DNA of 64,000 nucleotides from Amoebidium appalachense. Lineage: Eukaryota; Ichthyosporea. The DNA is taken from NCBI GenBank assembly GCA_963693365.1, contig CAVNZM010000010.1:5828001-5892000 (forward strand), in the 5' to 3' direction. The position numbers and the translations under genes were made by a program. Of this stretch, positions 31,405 to 43,456 are shown piece by piece (within the stretch, counting starts at the first letter, position 1; each line of letters opens with the position of its first letter). A model generated the notes under the pieces. That model made no database searches, was not told the DNA's origin, and saw only the letters and a program-made list of their open reading frames with translations.

Positions 31405-32598
31405 CGCACACATTTGTGCGTGTTGTATGTGTTTGTGTGCACTTATTTTATTTAGTCAACTTTGTATTCTTTTTCATTTTTTTTTTTTTTTCTTTGTGTG
31501 TGGGTGGGGAGGGGGGAGAGGGGGAGGGGGGGGTCAGGTTAGCGGCTTGGTAACGGCCTGTCACTATTGAACCCGATCATTCACTATCAACAGCACCAGA
31601 AAAGTTTTCATCCTTTGTTTTTAAACATACATATAAATATCCGACATATCTACAAGCTCTTTTCTTGGATTGATTTTCCTTCTTCAGGTAGACTCTATTC
31701 TTTGGGGCCTCTTCATCAAATTACCGAATTTCCGAACTATCCACTGTTTTGTGACCCTCCATTTGGATGATGGAATTTTATAGCTATCCACTTTCAGACA
31801 TAGTCAGCCCCCCCCCCCCCCCCCCCAAAAAAAAAAAAAAGATAAATAAATAAATAAATAAAAACAAAAACAACAACCAACCAACAACAACTTATTAGCA
31901 CCTAAGTCGAATCACGAAAAGGGTATAGCTGAAGGGGGGAGGTGTCACAGAAAATCTACACCGATATATAACCCCGAAAAAAAAGCAAAAAAAAAAAAGA
32001 AAACCAACAAACAAACGAACAAAAAAAAAACTGTGTGAAAGCTTTCCAATGCCCTCAGGGCACCGACAGGCCAGCCAATTGCAAAACGAAGAGAGTGGCA
32101 TACATTTTTCATTACACAAGTTGCTATTGAAGAAAGCGAGCGGGCCGGGGAGTTGGGGGTTGGGGGGAAATAAGGGGGAAGGGGGGGAAGGGGGGAAGGG
32201 GGATGGTGAGGGAATAGGTGGGGGGGGGGGGGGGGGGGGGGGGGGAGGGGGGGGCAGGGGGAGGGTTGGGTTGTGTGTTAATGGGGAGAGGGGGGGAGCT
32301 CGGAGGGGGGGGGGAGGGGGAAGGGGGGGAGGGGAGGGGGGGGGTTGGACGGGCAGATAACCATTCTGCTTGCAAGTTTGTTGTCTGAGCTAGCAAAAGT
32401 AGACCTACAGACCTTACACAAACATGAACAATGACAAACCATAAAGACCAGAAACCTCCTAGTGGACCAGAAAACCTCCTAGTGACAAGGTGTCCTCAAA
32501 GTAATGCTCTTGAGGCAACACAGAAAAAAACGCATACATTACAGCTAAGCCATATTTCACTCACCCCATGGAATCCCAGCCAAGCACGATGACGCCAT
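26418..32598 (-). CDS. UPF0014 / FetB / ALS3-STAR2-type ABC transporter permease, 8 exons
   Basis: Minus-strand exons: 32598-32561, 31252-31180, 30701-30641, 29700-29536, 28983-28854, 28172-28094, 27454-27329 and 26660-26418 (TAA). All phases agree, giving 304 aa with about seven membrane helices. Family signatures are clear: [20 protein letters not shown] (end of TM1 into TM2), [61 protein letters not shown] and [12 protein letters not shown]. The last exon adds a Lys/Arg-rich cytosolic tail. Known relatives: bacterial FetB (iron export with ATPase FetA) and plant ALS3/STAR2 (aluminium tolerance, UDP-glucose or metal handling). No cognate ATPase gene is in the window. Exon 1 has tandem donors GTGAGTGA: the consensus GGG|GTGAGT gives the wrong phase, while the one 4 nt downstream keeps the frame ([13 protein letters not shown] into YCFAAM). 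Exon 1 is therefore the least certain part. Confidence 0.91.
27665..27734. repeat. (GT)n microsatellite in permease intron
   Basis: About 33 GT units in the intron between permease exons 6 and 7. It is surrounded by GA-rich and G-rich low-complexity sequence (27500-27960). Confidence 0.95.
28577..28658. repeat. (AG)n then (TG)n microsatellite
   Basis: About 32 AG units continue into TG units, within the permease intron between exons 5 and 6. Confidence 0.95.
29357..29520. repeat. (CTG)n, (GTT)n, (GT)n, (GGT)n and poly-G compound array
   Basis: About nine CTG triplets run into GTT, GT and GGT arrays and then about 30 G. It lies in the permease intron right before the donor side of exon 4. 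Confidence 0.95.
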
Positions 32599-33710
32599 TT
32601 TGCTCGTGGGTCGACCTGGTCACCCGATCGAAATCTTTAATCGTGGAAAAGGCAGTCATTATTTCGGATAATTCACTTTATTCATCCGAGTTTCTCAGTT
32701 GTTGAAGAAGAAAAAAGGTACAGGAGCTAATCAAAAGGACAGCTGTCACACCAGCAGCCTGGGCGGTGTGCAAGCAGAAAACTCGGGTCTGGCTCCTCGG
32801 AAGTAGAAGACCTCTGCACAATAGCCGAGACCTCACCAAATCCTACAGAATATACATAGCACCTACCCTATATATAATTGCAAATAGACTTCCCCAACCA
32901 TGCACAACCACTAAGCAGTAGACCGCGCACTCACAGGCTTTGCTACGCCGGAAAAGTGCACGCAACTTGCGATTATACACATTTAAATTCTTCTGTTTTT
33001 TCTTTTTGCCCCACTACTGTTAATACGAGTCGAACGCATGCCCCCTGCTTGCATAAAGTTCACATCTCAAATGGTTCTTACAATTTTGACCCCACGTACA
33101 AATACACAGTTTCCGGAGGCTCAGCGAACGGTCACGGCCTCACGGCACGGCGTTTGCATGCCCAAGACCGCGTTTGCGACATCAGGTGCATCCCAGAGTC
33201 AGCGTGTCAAGATCCGGTCATCTGATTGGCAAATAGATTGCATCAGATCTAAGCATCACTATTGGTTGGTAGAACAGAATTTGGCGGGAAAAAGTTGATA
33301 CAACAACGACCTAGGCTTACATTTTCCCTTGCTACCTATTGCCGCTAAACGAAAGTTTCAATAAAAAAATAAAAAGTAGGAACATAGTAGACATGGAGCA
33401 GGGCCAGGGGCAGTTTATAAACCCGCCTAAAACATTTATTAGAGTTCGTAAACCGATTGGGAAGATTCTCATTTCATTACTGACGCATCCTTCTTTTCAG
33501 AGTCTGTTGGCATGAGTTAACGTTGGCATGCGCGCCCAGATTGCTAAGTGTAGTAACTACCGGCACAATCTAATATTTGTGACTGAATTTGTTTTTTATA
33601 TCTGGCGTAGAGTGTTTGTGTTTGTGAGACAACGAGAGAGAGCGAGAATGTGTGACTTGTGCGTGAGAGAGAGAGAGAGAGAGGCACTACATATGGGGGC
33701 GCGGCACCCC

Positions 33711-33746
33711 GTGGATGTGACGTCACAGGTGTGACGTCACATCCAC
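33711..33746. promoter_or_regulatory. Perfect 17-bp inverted repeat with two CRE cores
   Basis: The arms are GTGGATGTGACGTCACA (33711-33727) and its exact reverse complement (33730-33746), separated by GG. Each arm contains the palindromic CRE core TGACGTCA. It could bind bZIP factors as a paired site or extrude as a cruciform. The regulatory role is inferred. Confidence 0.5.
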
Positions 33747-34023
33747 ACGGTCCCGCAGCCCCCAAAGATATGGCATAGGTGGATATGAGGTGTGTGATAT
33801 CTGTGTATATCGCGACATGGGATATGAGATATGGGTGGATATATGTACAGGAGCACGTGCACACACTGTGTGTGTGCAAAACACGTGCAGCGCACGTGGT
33901 TTTAATTAAAAAATTAAATAGAGAGGGCGGAACACGTGTACGAGTACGTGTGCGCGTACATGTGGTGCGCACACGTACAGGTGCTGCGGATCCAAGGAAT
34001 GCGAGAATTCTGAATTCCGGCGA

Positions 34024-34195
34024 AAACTGACCAATGGGAATTCGAATCCTGAATTCAATGGGAAACTGACCAATGGAAGTAGTCGCCCAATGGGAATTAA
34101 GAGGCGAAAAAGCAAATTTGCCGGAACACTGACCAATCAGAACGCGTAAGCCGAAATCTGTACATTCCATCCCGAAACTGACCAATAGGACCGCG
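34024..34195 (+). promoter_or_regulatory. CCAAT-box cluster
   Basis: The motif CTGACCAAT occurs four times in about 150 bp (near 34027, 34065, 34128 and 34178), plus a GCCCAATGGG copy near 34085. It lies 300-450 bp upstream of the GC-rich ORF. NF-Y-type binding is the usual meaning of clustered CCAAT boxes. I infer a promoter, or the regulatory end of a mobile element. Confidence 0.4.
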
Positions 34196-34513
34196 AATGG
34201 CTCATTGTTTTTGGTAAACAGAGGCGGCCGGCCGGCGGCGGCCAGACACACACGGTGACACGCACAGACTTGTTGTTTTTGCGTACTGCTTCGTGAGATT
34301 TGGAGAGATTTTTGCTTTTGAGATTTCACTGGGCTTTGAGATTTAATAGACACAGGCACAGAGACGTTATTTTGCATGCTGTTTTTTATTGAGGCATTGC
34401 TCTGGCACAGCCAGGCTAGCAACCATCGATTAGATTGATACTTGAGATTTATAAGATTACAGCCTGAGATCTAAGGTTACCATTCAAGATATTCAGCGAG
34501 AGCCAGGAAGAGT

Positions 34514-36040
34514 TTGAAGATGATCTGTTGCGGGCACTGGATGCCGACCCGCAGCAGGTCCTGCAGGCCCACCCCTTCCTGCAGGCCATGTTGGCCCCAC
34601 CACCCCCACCCCCACCCCCTCCCCGGCCAGCCCCCCGCCCCCGCCCCCATCAATCACCCCGATGACCCCCAGATCATTGCCATGCCGGCCGAGGGCAACT
34701 GGCGACCGCGTTCCCGTGTAGATGACATGCAGGCACGGGGACTGGGTGTGCGTGGCCACACCCTCGAGTACCAACCCCTGCGCACCCTTGACGTGACTGA
34801 GTTCCCCCAGTTTTTTGCAGCCATGCTGTTCGATGCCATGGCCCGTGCAGATGTGCAGGCGGGGGACATGCTGATTGTGCGTATCATCAGCCTGCACGTG
34901 CAGGCCAACGGTGTGGACAACCAGATGGGGGATGATGGCAACCCCAACGCCGACGTGACCAACCGTCGTGTGTTTACTGCCGGCCCCATGGAGGTGTTCA
35001 ATGGTGATGTCAACGCCGTGGTGCTCAAGCTGATGGAGAACATACGGCAACGCACCGAGAGTGCAGCCGAGACCTTCATGGACGGCAGATCCACCGTGCA
35101 TCTGACGGTGGCCCGACCCAAGGACATGGTGAGGAGGGGGGCCTGCGGGTCCCTGTCCACCACCACGGGGGTGAATGCACGGTGGCTGCAGGATCTGGTG
35201 GAGGCCAAGGCCGTGGTGGATGTGACCGCCCTCGTGCAGGCTGCCTGCAGCACCGACGACCCACAGGTGACCGGGGAGAGGGCCCTCGACCACCAGCAGC
35301 TGCACGGCTTTGCCTACGGCCCCAACTGTGCCCAGCTGTGCCTGTTGTACAGCATGGTGATGTGGGTGAAGAAGGCAGCCAATGGCAACGAGCAGGCCAG
35401 CCTGCCCACCGAGCACACACGCAAGGTGCTGGGCAAGGGGGGCAACCTCATGGATCGCAAGGACCACCACGTGCTGTGCCACCTGCTGACCCCGGAGGAG
35501 GTGTTGGGGGCCGGCAACACGACCCTGGGGGTGTCGAGATCTTCCGGCTGTGGGGTGTGCAACCTGCTACTCCCCCCCACAGATCCAAGGAGCCACCACC
35601 AAGACCGTTACCTGCGGAGATTGGTGAGGGCAACCCGAGTGCTGTGGACCAAGTACGACCTGCCTGTGCCTGCAGAGGACGGCCTGACGGTGGATGAGCT
35701 GGGGGCAGCCGTGGATGCCCTCAACACAGCCATTGCCGAGCAGCCTGAGTCAATCACCCGCCTGCGGCTGGTGGTGGTGGACATGGACAGCGGGGCCAAA
35801 GTGCTACGCCGGTACGGGGACCTGAGCATGGCCCTGCCCGCCTCCAAGCTGTGCACCATGTACTTGGCCCACTCCCAGAAGCTGGGCCACTTCACGGCCA
35901 TCACCTCCAGTGTCAGCACGACCATCGAGCGCCTACGACACAGCAACCACACGGGGGAGGCACGACGGAACCTCAGCACCTGCTACTACCCTCTGTCCTC
36001 CATCCCACCCCCAACCCCACCCAGCTCTGAAGGAACAACA
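34514..36040 (+). CDS. Unrecognised GC-rich protein, possibly N-terminal part of a large transposon polymerase protein
   Basis: A 500-codon frame reads from about 34655 (PINHPDDPQIIAMPAEGNW) to about 36040. An upstream frame (SQEEFEDDLLRALDADPQQ, from about 34500) joins it through a proline run where the frame changes. The codon use is much more GC-rich than in neighbouring genes. Visible blocks are GPNCAQLCLLYSMVMWVKKA, HHVLCHLLTPEEVLGAG, RLRLVVVDMDSGAKVLRRYG and LCTMYLAHSQKLGHFTAITS. The last two resemble, by general pattern, the OTU-like N-terminal region found ahead of protein-primed type-B DNA polymerases in large eukaryotic DNA transposons. That similarity is weak and untested. No polymerase motif follows, and the frame decays into C-rich and AC repeats. 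It lies just 5' of the histidine-phosphatase exons and may have inserted into that gene. Confidence 0.4.
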
Positions 36041-36236
36041 GTTGTAAACAGACTATGTACGCTGTCAGACTATCAGGGGATTAGGGGATTATGTTCTCTT
36101 TCTGCAACGATTTTCCACAGACCCCCCCCCCTCCCCTCCCCCTCCCCCCCCGGCCCCCCCACTCCCCTTCCTAAAATGCACACAGGCACACATGCAAGTA
36201 AGCGCACGCACGCACACCCACAGCCGCACACACACG

Positions 36237-36277
<41 letters not shown>

Positions 36278-36326
36278 CCGGTTGTATCCCTCGCTTATAA
36301 AAATGTGATTCATGTTGTTCTGATAG
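36041..36326. repeat. C-rich and (AC)n sequence before the first phosphatase exon
   Basis: C-run (36121-36170), CA-rich sequence and (CG)/(AC) arrays (about 36235-36275), followed by the short unique stretch that forms an acceptor at 36326. Confidence 0.7.
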
Positions 36327-39319
<2,993 letters not shown>

Positions 39320-39329
<10 letters not shown>

Positions 39330-39680
39330 GGACGGTGTTTTTGGTTTAGTTTGCCGTATCTCCGTGTATGAAATAATGCAGGGAACATCCAATACGTGGT
39401 GTTTTTGGTTGAGTTTTCCGAATCTCCTGGATTTATCGGCGTTTAGGAGAGTGAAACATGTAGGGAGTATCAAAAAAAAACTGTGTTTTTGGTTTGGTTT
39501 TACGAGTTTCCCATGTCAGAGGGGGGGGAAACAATTCGATAATAGAGAAACCCGGGCGTTTTGGGGTTCTTTTTCTGAGTTTTCCCCAACTCGAGGCACA
39601 AACTCAGGCTAACGCGTGGTTGCCTGTACATGTGGAGGACGAGGAGGAGGATGAAAACATGTAGGGAACATCGTGGTGAC
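39320..39680 (+). repeat. Degenerate about 85-90 bp repeats in the phosphatase 3' region, with a second tail copy
   Basis: A block containing TGTTTTTGGTTTAGTTT and a nearby CATGTAGGGA motif recurs at about 39340, 39400, 39487 and 39562. A second copy of the last coding segment (39618-39665, reading WLPVHVEDEEEDENM then TAG) follows 330 bp after the first. Confidence 0.75.
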
Positions 39681-41652
39681 GTCATGCGTGACAAATGTTT
39701 CCGGCCCGGCTGTGCTGACTTGGCTGACGTAAGCTTAATTAAGACAGCAGAGTCGTAGAAGAGCAAAATAGATGACGAGGACGTTTTTTGACCTATACCC
39801 TTTAACCCTATTTTCCCTTATGCTAGCCATTGAAGTTTTTCAGTAGCTTGTGGAGCTTAGACAGACGAGCGAAGCGCTTTACAGCCCAAGGGGACCCATT
39901 CGCCTGCGTGCTGTGACGTCATACTTGGCGTAAGAGTCCAGTGGTGTGTGTCTGGAAGTCTATGGTCGAATATTTCATGGTTCCTTTGATGATCAGAGTA
40001 CCTCGTCCCATTACCTCCACACATGCCTAGTCGAGCATGAGCTCTTTGTCGTAAGTAGCACTTGCAGCAACCCAAAGTAACTAATTTTGCACTTCTTTTC
40101 GGGTTCGACAAGAGTTTTTTCCGGACATGGTGTACAAAACAAAATAATCAGTACTGAAGCTATGGCAGCTCGTGATCAAATAGATGCTGTTTGGCCTAGT
40201 CTATTTCGCCCGTTGACTCTTAATGAGTCCTGAAATAACAGGGCTGGCTGACAAAGAGCTTGTCGAGACCTTGATCGAGACAGTTGTTAACGAGCATGCT
40301 GTTCAAGTTTGTCCTGATGACTAAGTCAAGCTGAAGCTTCGATTCCATGAAAGCGATGCGGATAGTACACACACACATGCACAAACACTTACCCCTGCCA
40401 TTCACTTGCTAACAAACATCAACCATACTCTTGCTGTCCCCTCTCTCTTGTTCAACACGTGCTTACTCTTAAGAGATTCGACCACCCTTTTCCTTTTGCC
40501 TCTTACTATCCCCCCGATTCCGTGCTTGCTTACTTGATACCCCCTCATTCATGCTCAACCACACACACACATGCATGAATTTGCTTTTTCTCCCCTCCCT
40601 CCCCTATCACCCCCCATGACTTTTTTATCTCCCTTCTCTCCTCGGAACCACAACTATTTCGTACTCTGGCTCACCTCACACACACGCTTTCACACACTTT
40701 CTCTCTACTTTCGAACCACCCACCAACCCACTCGCCGTCCCTTCTCGTATATCTCCTATTTGCGCACTATCTACAGAAGTGAGCTATCGAGAGATTCACA
40801 TTCGTTTTTAGATTCTATTATTATATATCTTTTGTATTATATTTGCCCAACAATCTCTGTTCCTCGTTCCCTATAGTTGTTGAAAACCTTTGTGACACGT
40901 CCTTAATATGACCTATGAATGCTAAGGCTTAATGCCAGTTTTTGCAAATGATTGACAACACTGTCATTTTTTGGTATAAAGCTGATAGACCCACACAGGA
41001 ATCCAACTAAGCGCGGGGCATGGCTTCTGTGCTTCTGTGATGAGCCATGCTTATCATTGCACAGTATAGCTAGCTTTAAGATGTCTAGTGTGTATGAACA
41101 CATCAGGACATCTTGGCACCCTGGCACCCGGAATGGATAGCGAGGGGGTAGAAGAGAGGAGTAGAACGGGCAGAAATCAAATCAACTGCCGCCGAGCTGC
41201 AGCGGCGAGACCCTAAGACGGCATCACCAGGGCCACGATCTCTTGGGAAGGCTTCTGCGTCTGCATGGCATTTAAGTGCGTAGTCAACTTGAGAGAAAGG
41301 TCATTCCAGCCTTATGTATTGATGTGGTCGTCAGCAAGGGTGAAGTGTCGATAGTGTAGGTCATTCGATAGAGCAGCTTACGGCTCCGACTAAAAATTCA
41401 AAACAAACGGTGTCCCTTGCTTCACTCAAATAAACGTCTAGCTATTGCCACCTGGGCCCTGCAAGCGCTTTCACTGACCTTCACTCATATCCACTTTGCA
41501 TGTCTTACAACTGGACTTGTACATCATCAACCTATGCCACAATCTCATAAACAACCTTCAAAAAATCAGTTTCCTAACAGCGAACAAATATATCTAAAAC
41601 GAGTTTGCTGCATGCCCAGGCTCAAAGACGCCGGAAGTAACTCAACCATAAC
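39681..41652. other. Intergenic sequence, no gene seen
   Basis: Mostly non-repetitive, moderately AT-rich DNA between the phosphatase gene and the left end of the gypsy element. It has C/T-rich stretches near 40440-40760. The frames at 40571-40876 and 41417-41650 lack recognisable features. The last part is the left flank of the gypsy insertion and was originally continuous with 54994 onward. Confidence 0.5.
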
Positions 41653-41657
41653 AACTT

Positions 41658-42215
41658 TGTCGTATCCTAATGTATGTGTACTAGAGACGCGGCACTCTAC
41701 TAAGTGTACACACACGAAAAGGAACGAACGTGTACGGAAAAACGGTAAAGTTTATTCAGACCAGGCTCCGACGGGCAAACTTAGATCCGTACGGAATGAG
41801 TCTAAGTTACGACTCAGGCCATCAAGGCCGTGCCCTCAAAGATCATCATCACCTGGCCCCCCTACGATGCCACATTCCAAACATTCCGATCTACTTTTAT
41901 CGTGTGCCTGCACGAGCTAAGTCGATCTACTCAACTAATATATTTATCCATGTCTCACCCCTCACCCTCCCCCTAGTGGCACCGCAGAGTCTAAATCTAC
42001 ATTTCATACTATCCTCCCCCCCCCCTCCCTCCCCCCCTTTCCTCTACATCTAAATATATAAATATGTTTGGCAACATACACTATCAAACCTTGCCAATAC
42101 TTACAAAAGGGCTTCTGCCCGAACAATCACATTCCTAAGTCCTCCTACGATCTATCCTACACACTAATTAGAATTCTATTGGACGGCTGTCCCGGCTGAC
42201 GTGGTCCAATGCCCT
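41658..42215 (-). repeat. Gypsy 3' LTR, distal piece (left LTR part A)
   Basis: It matches 54269-54825 nearly base for base and contains the apparent terminal CA/TG end next to the target-site duplication. It breaks off exactly after CCAATGCCCT, where the nested element begins. Confidence 0.93.
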
Positions 42216-42411
42216 TGCCGGAGGCAAGACCATTTCTTGCTACCGTCGTGGCTCCCCGAGACTCATGGACATGAAATCAGAGGCAAGTACGGAAGTTTAT
42301 TATTTTGAAAATAAAATAAATACTCTAAAAGAATATTATGAATAACTGTTGATGGACATCTAACGAACCATGAAAACTATGGTGTGTGTACGTGCATGTA
42401 AGTGCACGTAC

Positions 42412-42485
<74 letters not shown>

Positions 42486-42549
42486 CTACCCTAAAGAAGG
42501 AAACAGTGTCCCTAACGCGCAATGGCCAAGGACACCCCTTCATCTATCC
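42216..42549 (-). repeat. Split direct repeat B2 (outer)
   Basis: Starts TGCCGGAGGCAAGACC and ends ...TTCATCTATCC. It contains a (GT)n array (42415-42484) and matches 42989-43343. Confidence 0.9.
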
Positions 42550-42573
42550 CCACAACAGGGCTGGGAGGGCGGG

Positions 42574-42988
42574 GAAATCAACAGAAAAAAGGACAGCTAG
42601 CTAAGGCAACTAGTTTGTGCGCTTTTACACTAGCACCACCAAACTTAGTTCAACCAACTAACTCTACAAATCCCTTTTACCTCTGATGCCAGACACTCAC
42701 ACAAACGCTAAAACGGAAACCAAAGACTGAAATCCAAACGACATGTACTCCTTTTTATACCCGTTCCCACGATGCATTTGGAATTTGAAGCCAGACTGAA
42801 GAAACCAATCAAATGCTTTAAAATCTGAGCAAATCAGAACATGCAATCAAAACCGAACCACATTAACTATATATGGAAACCAGCAATCCAACACAACTAA
42901 TGCATGACAAATAACCAATCACCTCACCGCAATGCCACTCGGTGGATCTTCGTCTCTCACCGCTGCCTCCTCCCGCTTGAAAACCACA
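42574..42988 (-). repeat. Split direct repeat A2 (inner copy)
   Basis: Starts GAAATCAACAG and ends TTGAAAACCACA. It matches 46731-47145 over the full 415 bp. Confidence 0.92.
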
Positions 42989-43185
42989 TGCCGGAGGCAA
43001 GACCATTTCTTGCTACCGTCGTGGCTCCCCGAGACTCATGGACATGAAATCAGAGGCAAGTACGGAAGTTTATTATTTTGAAAATAAAATAAATACTCTA
43101 AAAGAATATTATGAATAACTGTTGATGGACATCTAACGAACCATGAAAACTATGGTGTGTGTAGGTGCATGTAAATGCACGTACG

Positions 43186-43279
<94 letters not shown>

Positions 43280-43343
43280 CTACCCTAAAGAAGGAAACAG
43301 TGTCCCTAACGCGCAATGGCCAAGGACACCCCTTCATCTATCC
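42989..43343 (-). repeat. Split direct repeat B1 (adjoining the body)
   Basis: Second copy of the TGCCGGAGG...CTATCC unit, with a longer (GT)n array (43190-43278). It abuts A2 with no intervening base. Confidence 0.92.
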
Positions 43344-43456
43344 AAATCTACCTAACTTGCTTTTGTGATAGTTTTAAAGCTTTGTGAATTTCTTTGTGTT
43401 TCTGAGCTCTACAGTGTACTCACCCGGGCTTGGCCGTATGTGTAGGAAAATAATAA

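Larger units (their letters stand above)
32599..34500. other. Intergenic region between permease and GC-rich ORF
   Basis: The part next to 32598 should hold the permease promoter. A perfect inverted repeat with two CRE cores sits at 33711-33746, and a CCAAT-box cluster at 34027-34190. GA repeats occur near 33665-33683. The ORFs at 32878-33225 and 33038-33298 have no recognisable features. Confidence 0.5.

Noticed and set aside
34493-35482. 329-codon minus-strand frame opposite the GC-rich ORF
   Set aside because: Antisense shadow of the plus-strand frame, with His/Gly-biased composition typical of reversed GC-rich codons.
41390-41410. tRNA-like context (GATAGAGCAG... GGCTCCGAC)
   Set aside because: No acceptor stem or T-loop could be folded around it.
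41417-41920. 167-codon plus-strand frame
   Set aside because: Crosses from unique flank into the gypsy LTR; the LTR half recurs at 54268-54531, so it is not a gene.
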